Shown here piece after piece: positions 14,530-20,093 of a DNA stretch of 20,093 nt. The notes beneath the pieces were generated by a model. It saw only the letters and a program-made list of their open reading frames with translations, was not told the origin of the DNA and made no database searches. This stretch comes from Alistipes sp. GTDB lineage: Bacteria; Bacteroidota; Bacteroidia; Bacteroidales; Rikenellaceae. Position 1 is the first letter of the stretch. Each line of letters opens with the position of its first letter. Location: assembly GCA_017561105.1 (NCBI GenBank), contig JAFZDR010000089.1, positions 1 to 20,093 on the forward strand, given 5' to 3'. The position numbers were made by a program, and so were the translations under genes.

Positions 14530-15424
14530 CGAGTATTTTAAGGTAACTTTCGTAGCGCGAGAAGGCTATCTCTTCGCGCTTCACCGCCTCAATTACGGCG
14601 CAATGAGGCTCGTGGGTGTGGGTGCAGTTGAAGAACTTGCACTCGCCTGCTCGCGAGATCATCTCGGGGAAGTAGTGCCACAACTCCTTGTCGTCGATAT
14701 CAATCAAACCGAAGCCCTTGACACCCGGAGTATCGATGATAAAACCATCGGCTACGCGGTACATTGTCGAGAAGGTGGTGGTGTGCTTACCCTTATGGAA
14801 TGAGTCGGAGATCTCGCCTGTGCGAATATCTATTGTCGGGTCTATTGCTCCGATAAGTGTCGATTTCCCAACGCCCGAATTGCCCGAAAGAAGGGTTGTC
14901 TTGCCCTCCAACATCGCCTTTACGCGCTCAACGCCTATGCCCTCGGTTGCTGAGATGTCGATAACCTCGTATCCCGCACCCTCATATACGCTGTGGAACT
15001 GCTCCACCATCTCAGGCGTTTCGCGCAAGAGGTCAATCTTGGCGAGGAGAATGGTTACGGGCACCTTGTACGCCTCGCAAGTTACGAGGAAACGGTCGAT
15101 AAATTCGACTGCGGTGACCGGCTCGACGAGCGTTACGACCAACATTGCGCGGTCGATGTTCGAGGCGATGATATGCGACTCTTTGGAGAGGTTCGATGCG
15201 CGACGGATAATATAGTTGTGGCGCGGAGCGATATCTACGATTACCCACTCGCCATCTTCGCCACACTCGCAGTGGACTGTGTCACCTACGACTACGGGGT
15301 TTGTCGAGCGCACACCGCGCAAGCGGAGCTTTCCGCGCATACGACAGCGCAAAATCTCGTTCTCGTGCAAAACCTCGTACCAGCTGCCTGTGGCACGCAT
15401 CACCAATCCTTCAACTCTCTGCAT
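14504..15424 (-). CDS. rsgA: Ribosome small-subunit-dependent GTPase RsgA (YjeQ)
   Basis: RsgA is a late 30S assembly checkpoint GTPase that binds near the decoding centre and releases RbfA. The 306 residues show an N-terminal OB fold (1-70), then a circularly permuted GTPase (G4-G5-G1-G2-G3). G4 is AKID (128-131), G5 ISA (157-159), G1 GNSGVGKS (181-188), and G3 DTPG (231-234). A C-terminal zinc domain (from about 250) has C262, C267, H269 and C275. The KGKHTTT switch I motif (211-217) is intact. The odd point is G4: it normally reads NKxD, and here Asn is Ala (GCC), which may alter guanine contacts. It starts 3 bases after the CvpA-family stop. Confidence 0.96.
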   Translation of the reverse strand: MQRVEGLVMRATGSWYEVLHENEILRCRMRGKLRLRGVRSTNPVVVGDTVHCECGEDGEWVIVDIAPRHNYIIRRASNLSKESHIIASNIDRAMLVVTLVEPVTAVEFIDRFLVTCEAYKVPVTILLAKIDLLRETPEMVEQFHSVYEGAGYEVIDISATEGIGVERVKAMLEGKTTLLSGNSGVGKSTLIGAIDPTIDIRTGEISDSFHKGKHTTTFSTMYRVADGFIIDTPGVKGFGLIDIDDKELWHYFPEMISRAGECKFFNCTHTHEPHCAVIEAVKREEIAFSRYESYLKILDEDDKYRK

Positions 15425-15427
15425 AGG

Positions 15428-15940
15428 CTAAATAGTCGGTATTTGAGGGGTTACGATGGCCTGCTTTGCCTCGTTCCGGAAGTCGAACAACGGCTCGGCA
15501 CATTTGCGTACGATATCGAACGATATGGAGTTGTCGAAATAGCCCGGCTCAATCAATTGCGAGTTGGCATTGAGTGCGAAAATTGCCGCATAGAGCATGC
15601 TCAATACGAGTAGCCCCTTGACAATAGATAGCGCAATACCGAGCAGTGTATTTACCCAGCCCAATCCGATAAACGACAACATCTTGGAGATAAGTCGTGC
15701 AAGAATGGTTGCGGCGATAAGTACCGCCACAAAGGTTATAAGAAATCCCGCCACGACAGAGAATTTAGGGTCGATATTGAACATTGCACCTACCACTGCG
15801 CCGTAGCGTAATGAGAGAACAATGCCCAAAATAATACCTACCAATCCGAGCAGTTGCGAAACAAATCCGCTTCGCCAACCGCTTACTACAGCCCAAATAA
15901 GGGCTATAAGAGTGAAAATATCAAAAAAATTTACCTCCAT
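15428..15940 (-). CDS. CvpA-family integral membrane protein
   Basis: This is a multi-pass inner membrane protein of the CvpA family, a group first linked to colicin V production and now to envelope stress tolerance; its molecular activity is unknown. From the ATG at 15940 it has 170 residues. It begins MEVNFFDIFTLIALIWAVVSGWRSGF, the usual CvpA start, and has about four hydrophobic helices (7-22, 29-46, 63-84, 92-124). The GxRxGF motif and the glycine-rich LGLVGIILGIVLSL segment fit the family. A GTG 18 bases upstream (15958) is in frame but less likely. It opens the unit that continues with rsgA 3 bases later. TAACTTCG about 20 bases upstream is a weak candidate -7 box. Confidence 0.88.
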   Translation of the reverse strand: MEVNFFDIFTLIALIWAVVSGWRSGFVSQLLGLVGIILGIVLSLRYGAVVGAMFNIDPKFSVVAGFLITFVAVLIAATILARLISKMLSFIGLGWVNTLLGIALSIVKGLLVLSMLYAAIFALNANSQLIEPGYFDNSISFDIVRKCAEPLFDFRNEAKQAIVTPQIPTI

Positions 15941-15962
15941 ATATCCGAATAATCGCACGAAG

Positions 15963-15994
15963 TTAGCAATTTATTTGACAAATACCTATCTTTG
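15963..15994 (+). promoter_or_regulatory. Promoter for the GH2-family gene
   Basis: TATCTTTG at 15987-15994 is an exact TAnnTTTG box. TTAG at 15963-15966 lies 20 bases upstream, in the -33 position. The ATG follows 20 bases after the box. The site shares the short gap with the divergent CvpA-family gene. Confidence 0.6.
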
Positions 15995-16014
15995 TAGCGA
16001 TAAATAGTATTCGT

Positions 16015-17985
16015 ATGAAACGATTTCTGATTTTAGCAATGGTATTGGTTGGCACATTTGCAAGTGTGTCGGCTCGCGAAATATACTCTTTGAATAGTGG
16101 TTGGAAGTTTTTCTACAAGGAGGAGAACTCGAGCGATAATGCTCGTGAGGTAACTCTTCCTCACACTTGGAACCTCGATGCATTCGTTGGCGATGGCTCG
16201 TACAATCAGACCGCTGCCAACTATCAGCGTACACTCTTTGTACCTTCGGAGTGGAAGGGCAAGCGACTCTTCTTGCGCTTCAACGGCGTGCAGAGTGTGG
16301 CCGATGTCTTTGTGAATGGTCGCCATGTGGGCGATCACTATGGCGGTTATACTGCTTTTACATTCGAGATTACCGATAATGTGTCGTATGGCTACAACAA
16401 TGCCCTTTTGGTGGCGGTGAGCAACACCTATCGCAACGATGTTCTGCCTACCTCGACCGAGGAGAATATATATGGCGGCATCTATCGTGATGTTGAGCTT
16501 ATCGTAACCGACAAGACCGCTATTTCGCCATTGTACTACGGTACTGACGGTGTTATGGTGCACCAGACAGATGTGTCGAAGGAGCGCGTTTCGGGCCGCG
16601 TGGATGTGGCACTGCTCGGTCGCAAGGATGCAATACACAATGTAACTGTAGATTTCCTCGCTCCAGATGGTTATGTGTCGTTGACTAAGTCGGTCAAAGC
16701 AAAGATTGATGGCAACCTTGTGGCTGTGCCGTTCACAATCGAGAATGCCGAGTTATGGTCGCCAATGAACCCTCGACTCTACACCGTTCGCGTAACCGTT
16801 GGCAACGATGAGGTGGAGGTTAAGACCGGTTTCCGTCGTCTTGAGGTTACGCCGGAGAAGAAGTTTACCGTAAATGGTCGTCGCGTGCGCGTTCGTGGTG
16901 TTGTACTCGGACACGACAGAGTTCCGAAGGGAAATGCCGTGAGCAGTGCCGAGCTCAACTCCGATTTGGCACTCGTCCGCGAGATGGGCGCAAATGCCGT
17001 TCGTTCTGTTACAGGCCCGCATTCTCAGCACCTATATAGCGAGATGGACCGCCTCGGAATGTTGGCGTGGGTGGATTTTCCGTTTACCCGAGCTCCATTC
17101 TTGAGCGATATACCTTACTACTCGACACCGCGTTTCGAGATGAATGGCTTGCAGCAGCTGCACGAGATAGTTTTGCAGAATATAAACCATCCGTCGGTGG
17201 CTATGTGGGGTGTATTCTCGATGTTGCGAGGTAACTCCAAGCAGCAGATGGACTATATCCGCAAGCTCAACTCAACAGCAAAGAAGCTCGACTCGTCGCG
17301 CCCTACGGTTGCTATGAGCAATCAGGATGGCGATATCAACTTTATCACCGATTTGATCGTATGGCAGCAGGCTGTAGGTTGGGAGAATGGCGAGATTACC
17401 GACCTCGATTTGTGGCAGGGTGCTTTGCGCTCGAGCTGGAACCATCTTCGTCAGGCTGTTTGCTATGGCGAGAGCTCAAATCCTGCAAATGGCGTGGGTG
17501 TGGTAAAGTGCAATAACTCGGTGGCGGCAAGTGCGCGTCAGCAGAGGTTCCATGAGGGCTATTCACGCTTAGTGGATGAGGAGTTGTTCTGGGGAGTATG
17601 GCTCAATTCAATGTTCGATTACGGCTCGGCACGATATATCCGCGGAGTGCGCAACTCGGGTGTTGTTGCGGGCGATCACAAGAGCCGCAAGAACCTCTTC
17701 TACCTCTATAAGTCGCAGTGGAATGGTCGCAAGCCGACACTCCATATTACTGATAAGGATCGCGCAATTCGTTCGGACGAGAAGCAGGTTTTGACCATAT
17801 ATTCGTCGATGGGTCTGCCTGTGATGACTATCAATGGCGATACCGTAGCGTGCCACAATGTTGCACGCACAATCTACCGCACCGACACTCTCACTTTGAA
17901 GGGCGAGAATGCAGTGAAGGTTACTGTGGGTGATAAGGTCGATGAAATGACGCTTACAATTGGCAACTATCTAAGAGTGAAATAG
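16015..17985 (+). CDS. Secreted GH2-family glycoside hydrolase homologue, divergent catalytic site
   Basis: This has the beta-galactosidase/glucuronidase/mannosidase architecture in 656 residues. The signal peptide (1-20) ends VSA. The sugar-binding jelly roll (about 22-165) has LPHTWNLDA, YQRTLFVP, LRFNGVQSVADVFVNGRHVGDHYGGYTAF and NIYGGIYRDVELI. An Ig-like domain (about 180-275) follows. The TIM barrel (about 280-570) contains VRGVVLGHDRVPKGNAVS, VREMGANAVRSV, MDRLGMLAWVDFPF, NHPSVAMWGVFSMLRG, and a conserved late segment FWGVWLNSMFDYG. The GNE that normally carries the acid/base Glu after HPSVxxW is replaced by FSM (401-403). E486 in CYGES could be the nucleophile. It may therefore be a non-hydrolysing homologue or a branch with a different acid. 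A short C-terminal beta domain ends it. The substrate is unknown. Confidence 0.85.
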   Translation: MKRFLILAMVLVGTFASVSAREIYSLNSGWKFFYKEENSSDNAREVTLPHTWNLDAFVGDGSYNQTAANYQRTLFVPSEWKGKRLFLRFNGVQSVADVFVNGRHVGDHYGGYTAFTFEITDNVSYGYNNALLVAVSNTYRNDVLPTSTEENIYGGIYRDVELIVTDKTAISPLYYGTDGVMVHQTDVSKERVSGRVDVALLGRKDAIHNVTVDFLAPDGYVSLTKSVKAKIDGNLVAVPFTIENAELWSPMNPRLYTVRVTVGNDEVEVKTGFRRLEVTPEKKFTVNGRRVRVRGVVLGHDRVPKGNAVSSAELNSDLALVREMGANAVRSVTGPHSQHLYSEMDRLGMLAWVDFPFTRAPFLSDIPYYSTPRFEMNGLQQLHEIVLQNINHPSVAMWGVFSMLRGNSKQQMDYIRKLNSTAKKLDSSRPTVAMSNQDGDINFITDLIVWQQAVGWENGEITDLDLWQGALRSSWNHLRQAVCYGESSNPANGVGVVKCNNSVAASARQQRFHEGYSRLVDEELFWGVWLNSMFDYGSARYIRGVRNSGVVAGDHKSRKNLFYLYKSQWNGRKPTLHITDKDRAIRSDEKQVLTIYSSMGLPVMTINGDTVACHNVARTIYRTDTLTLKGENAVKVTVGDKVDEMTLTIGNYLRVK

Positions 17986-18559
17986 CCTCGCGCCCCTCGC
18001 ACATCAGCAGGTCGAGCATCGATGCGTTCTCGACAAAAGGGGTACGATCCATAAACATCTGAAAGTATTGGGGGGAGCAGAATTGGCTCTCCCTTTTTTT
18101 GTCGCGCAGGTCGATTAACCCCTCGCTCGGCTCGATGTATATCTCCGAGAATTGGTGCTTTGGCTCTATGCCGAGGATATCGAATTCCGCCTGTAATATT
18201 TCGCGGTTGAGGTCGGTCAGGAAGTGCCACTCGCGCTCGTAGATTGGCGCAATGCGGTCGGCAATATAGTCGAAGTAGGGCGATGAACGATACGCCGAAA
18301 GAATTGCCACCCAATGCTGGTGCTGCCAACGCTTCGAATTGTCAATTCGCATGTCGCGCATAGGGGTACGAGGGCGGTTTGCCTTAATCAACGGCACCGA
18401 CAATACCATACCGCCCGTAGGGGTTACAATCTCCGTTCTGTTACGCTCCGAGCGCTTTACATAGTTTTCGCCGAGGTCAATAATTGCCTCTTCGCCGCCC
18501 TGCAAGAGGTTTGCGAAGTATTCGATATTTCCCCAATATGTTAGTGGTAGTATGGTCAT
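17954..18559 (-). CDS. WbqC-family protein
   Basis: This 201-residue cytoplasmic protein matches the WbqC family, which is found with O-antigen and surface-polysaccharide genes and whose reaction is poorly known. Typical features are the start MTILPLTYWGNIEYFANLL, ENYVKRSERNRTEI (a basic, nucleotide-sugar-type region in the family), LSVPL, RIDNSKRWQHQHWVAILSAYRSSPYFDYI, and FLTDLNREI. Its last 32 bases overlap the 3' end of the convergent GH2 gene on the other strand, so it has no room for its own terminator. The ATG at 18559 is 9 bases from the left repeat array of the four-helix-bundle cassette. It may be transcribed from the ispG side through that cassette. Confidence 0.88.
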   Translation of the reverse strand: MTILPLTYWGNIEYFANLLQGGEEAIIDLGENYVKRSERNRTEIVTPTGGMVLSVPLIKANRPRTPMRDMRIDNSKRWQHQHWVAILSAYRSSPYFDYIADRIAPIYEREWHFLTDLNREILQAEFDILGIEPKHQFSEIYIEPSEGLIDLRDKKRESQFCSPQYFQMFMDRTPFVENASMLDLLMCEGREAISLLDSCQL

Positions 18560-18568
18560 AATTTTTTA

Positions 18569-18608
18569 TAGAGGATATTAGAGGATATTAGAGGTGGTTA
18601 GGGGTTGT
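18569..18608 (+). repeat. Left terminal array of 10-bp units (TAGRGGNNNN x4)
   Basis: Four 10-bp units read outside to inside: TAGAGG+ATAT, TAGAGG+ATAT, TAGAGG+TGGT, TAGGGG+TTGT. Six bases are conserved and four vary. The array fills the gap between the start of the WbqC gene and the stop of the four-helix-bundle gene. It is mirrored in inverse orientation at 19170-19209. Confidence 0.85.
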
Positions 18609-19165
18609 TAGCGTTGTTTTTTATTCAGTTCGCCACGGCGAATACGAGATAACTTCTCGCGAAAACCTCCATCTTTAGCAAAACGAGCATATACGCTATT
18701 CATAAATTTATAGAGCATATAATCGGTTTGATATAAGAGAATAATTGCAATATTTGCAATGGTTTCATCGCTTCGAGTTGAGATAATATTCATCCAAAAT
18801 TCGCTATTATCGTGTTCTTTTCCTAATTCTTGTGCCTTGATAAATTCAGCTGAGTCTGCAGGCCATTGCCTTAGACCTCGAGTACGCAAATAGTCTTCGT
18901 AGTCTGCTAATAGCTCTTTAAGACTGCTTTTTGCAACATTGAGTAGCTTTAGCTCGCTTTCTATGGAGGTTTCCGATGCCGCATAACCTTCGATTATGTT
19001 TTGCTTGCCTGAACGAGCCGCTTGTATCATTTGATCTATAGTGCGGTCTGATGTTTTGAAAAATTTGTTAGCAAAGAAATATGTTATATCGTAAATTGCC
19101 TCTGCTTTGCGATAACATAGCAAGTCTCGATAATTACCCTTACGCTTAATAATTCCTTGTTCCAT
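18608..19165 (-). CDS. Four-helix-bundle protein (23S rRNA intervening-sequence protein family) with C-terminal suffix domain
   Basis: This 185-residue basic protein belongs to the family encoded inside 23S rRNA intervening sequences and related to Avd, the accessory protein of diversity-generating retroelements. The core (about 12-95) shows YRDLLCYRKAEAIYDI, RTIDQMIQAARSGKQNIIEGYAA (the family signature QxxxAxxSxxxNIxEG), and then SELKLLNVAKSSLKELLADYEDYL. A suffix region (about 96-160: LRQWP, AQELG, FWMNIIST, DETIANIAIILLYQTDYML) fits the longer version with a suffix domain. The tail is Lys/Arg-rich (RIRRGELNKKQR), suggesting nucleic acid binding. Its codons are A/T-richer than its neighbours'. 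It lies between ispG and the WbqC gene, flanked on both sides by the inverted 10-bp arrays. Its biochemical role is unknown. Confidence 0.85.
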   Translation of the reverse strand: MEQGIIKRKGNYRDLLCYRKAEAIYDITYFFANKFFKTSDRTIDQMIQAARSGKQNIIEGYAASETSIESELKLLNVAKSSLKELLADYEDYLRTRGLRQWPADSAEFIKAQELGKEHDNSEFWMNIISTRSDETIANIAIILLYQTDYMLYKFMNSVYARFAKDGGFREKLSRIRRGELNKKQR

Positions 19166-19169
19166 AACA

Positions 19170-19209
19170 AGACCCCCTAATAACCTCTAATAGCCTCTAT
19201 AAACCTCTA
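19170..19209 (-). repeat. Right terminal array of 10-bp units (TAGRGGNNNN x4)
   Basis: Read on the minus strand from 19209, the units are TAGAGG+TTTA, TAGAGG+CTAT, TAGAGG+TTAT, TAGGGG+GTCT. This is the same phase and unit order as the left array, but inverted. The first TAG (19209-19207) is the stop codon of ispG. The array ends 4 bases before the four-helix-bundle ATG. Confidence 0.85.
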
Positions 19210-20093
19210 CTCGCTCTCCTTCCAATCTCCGTTCACCTTGATAAGTTCGATAAGGTGCTCGAGTGCCTCTTCTTGCGGGATATTGCGCTCGATGCACTCC
19301 TTGCCCTTGTAGAGCGAGATGCGGCCTGCGCCAGCACCGACATAGCCATAGTCCGCATCGGCCATCTCGCCCGGACCATTTACGATGCAGCCCATAACGC
19401 CAATCTTCAACCCCTTGAGGTGTGAGGTGTGAGCCTTAATCTCGGCCAAGGCCTTCTCGATATCGTAGAGTGTGCGACCGCACGACGGACAAGCGATATA
19501 CTCAGTCTGCGAGAATCGTGCGCGTGATGCCTGAAGGATTATCAGCTCGATCTCGTTCAACTCCTCCTCAGAAATCTGCGGTGCATCGATCCATACGCCG
19601 TCAGCCAAGCCGTCGAGCAAGAGCTGTCCCATGTCTGCCGCTGCGCGGAGTGCAACCTCCTCTTTCGTGCCCTCGTAGTGGCGACGAATAACAACGGGTT
19701 GCTCGCTCTCGTTATTGAGAATTGCGGCGCGCCACTCGGCGGTAGGATTTTCGCTTGTGGCCTCTGTAACCATGTAATTGTCAGTTATTTCACTATGTGA
19801 AATAATCGGTGCCGAGGTGCGACGTCGGTACTCTGTCGGAGAGTAGAGTTCGGGGTGCAAAACCTCGAATTCGCCACTGCGATTTTGGAAATGCTCGACC
19901 AACATATTTGCTACAGGAATCTCATTCTCGGGAGCCTCGGCAAGAGAGACACGCACGGTGTCGCCAATACCATCGGCAAGCAGAGCGCCTATACCCACAG
20001 CACTCTTTATGCGGCCATCCTCGGCATCACCGGCCTCGGTAACACCCAGGTGCAGAGGGAATGATATACCCTCGGCAGCCATAACAGCTACAA
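19207..20093 (-). CDS. ispG: 4-hydroxy-3-methylbut-2-enyl diphosphate synthase IspG (partial, C-terminal part)
   Basis: IspG (GcpE) is the 4Fe-4S enzyme of the MEP isoprenoid pathway that converts MEcPP to HMBPP. The frame is open to the window edge, so the N-terminus is missing; the in-frame ATG at 20082 is internal (the codons before it read VAV). The fragment begins with barrel residues [22 protein letters not shown] and [15 protein letters not shown]. It then has the extra middle domain of the long Bacteroidetes/plant-type enzyme, and ends with the Fe-S domain [12 protein letters not shown] and [23 protein letters not shown]. The cluster ligands would be the two Cys of CPSC, the Cys of GCIVNGPGE and its Glu. 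The TAG stop codon is the first unit of the right-hand repeat array. Confidence 0.96.
   Translation of the reverse strand, partial: VAVMAAEGISFPLHLGVTEAGDAEDGRIKSAVGIGALLADGIGDTVRVSLAEAPENEIPVANMLVEHFQNRSGEFEVLHPELYSPTEYRRRTSAPIISHSEITDNYMVTEATSENPTAEWRAAILNNESEQPVVIRRHYEGTKEEVALRAAADMGQLLLDGLADGVWIDAPQISEEELNEIELIILQASRARFSQTEYIACPSCGRTLYDIEKALAEIKAHTSHLKGLKIGVMGCIVNGPGEMADADYGYVGAGAGRISLYKGKECIERNIPQEEALEHLIELIKVNGDWKESE

Larger units (their letters stand above)
18569..19209 (-). mobile_element. Candidate cassette: four-helix-bundle gene between inverted repeat arrays
   Basis: A 641-base unit consists of one gene and two terminal arrays in inverted orientation, each with the same unit order (three TAGAGG outside, one TAGGGG inside). 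The unit ends exactly at the ispG stop codon on one side and 9 bases from the WbqC ATG on the other. The enclosed gene is visibly richer in A/T than ispG or wbqC. There is no transposase inside, and no target-site duplication is evident. Mobility is inferred. The alternative is a resident gene with binding-site arrays. Confidence 0.5.

Noticed and set aside
15941..15958. GTG start six codons upstream for the CvpA-family protein
   Set aside because: The ATG at 15940 gives the usual MEVNFFDIF start; the extra six residues are atypical.
18569..19209. A diversity-generating retroelement
   Set aside because: The four-helix-bundle protein is related to Avd, but there is no reverse transcriptase and no template/variable repeat pair in the window.
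18569..19209. CRISPR array or classical insertion sequence
   Set aside because: The repeats are 10-bp units with 4-base variable parts, far shorter than CRISPR units, and the enclosed gene has no transposase features.
20080..20082. ATG at 20082 as the start of ispG
   Set aside because: The frame continues upstream to the window edge and the residues after this ATG are from the middle of the catalytic barrel.

Overview
The window looks like part of a gut Bacteroidales chromosome, most likely Rikenellaceae (Alistipes-like). The reasons are TAnnTTTG -7 promoter boxes with no Shine-Dalgarno sequences, A-rich leaders, a TonB receptor with a CarboxypepD_reg-like N-terminal domain, a fimbrillin-type surface lipoprotein, the long Bacteroidetes form of IspG, and a four-helix-bundle gene. 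The genus is inferred; nothing in the window fixes it. There is no rRNA, tRNA, CRISPR array or recognisable transposase. No stretch without a gene exceeds 300 bases; the longest is 6835-7111, which holds two promoters and a leader hairpin.

Layout. 1-1235 (minus): a small membrane protein with a CNCPIC motif, followed by a His-rich TonB-dependent receptor that runs off the left edge. A nested RNA-type hairpin lies between them. This is probably a metal or metal-complex uptake locus. 1360-6223 (plus): a glycogen branching enzyme, then 7 bases later a fused flavin/iron-sulfur 2-hydroxyacid dehydrogenase. A bidirectional terminator separates these from rubrerythrin (6298-6834, minus). 7112-10198 (plus): a large surface lipoprotein with a fimbrillin-like head and GLUG-like repeats, then a 38-residue peptide gene and a strong terminator. 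10388-12856 (plus): rpsP with a long Ala/Glu tail, rimM, and a secreted esterase-like protein.

15940-12863 (minus): a compact housekeeping operon, cvpA-like, rsgA, trmH and apbE, whose genes touch or overlap. 16015-17985 (plus): a secreted GH2-family protein with an eroded acid/base site; its 3' end overlaps the convergent WbqC-family gene by 32 bases. 20093-17954 (minus): ispG (partial), a four-helix-bundle gene, and the WbqC-family gene.

The most unusual structure is at 18569-19209. The four-helix-bundle gene is enclosed by two inverted arrays, each with four 10-bp units. In both arrays three TAGAGG units come first from the outside and one TAGGGG unit lies next to the gene. The outermost right-hand unit supplies the ispG stop codon. 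I read this as a small, probably mobile or formerly mobile, cassette lodged exactly between two genes. Its complementary ends recall 23S rRNA intervening sequences, which encode proteins of the same family.

Other points worth attention are the nested hairpin that buries a stop codon ahead of the TonB receptor, the 38-residue peptide, the Asn-to-Ala change in the RsgA G4 motif, and the GH2 protein lacking its usual catalytic Glu.
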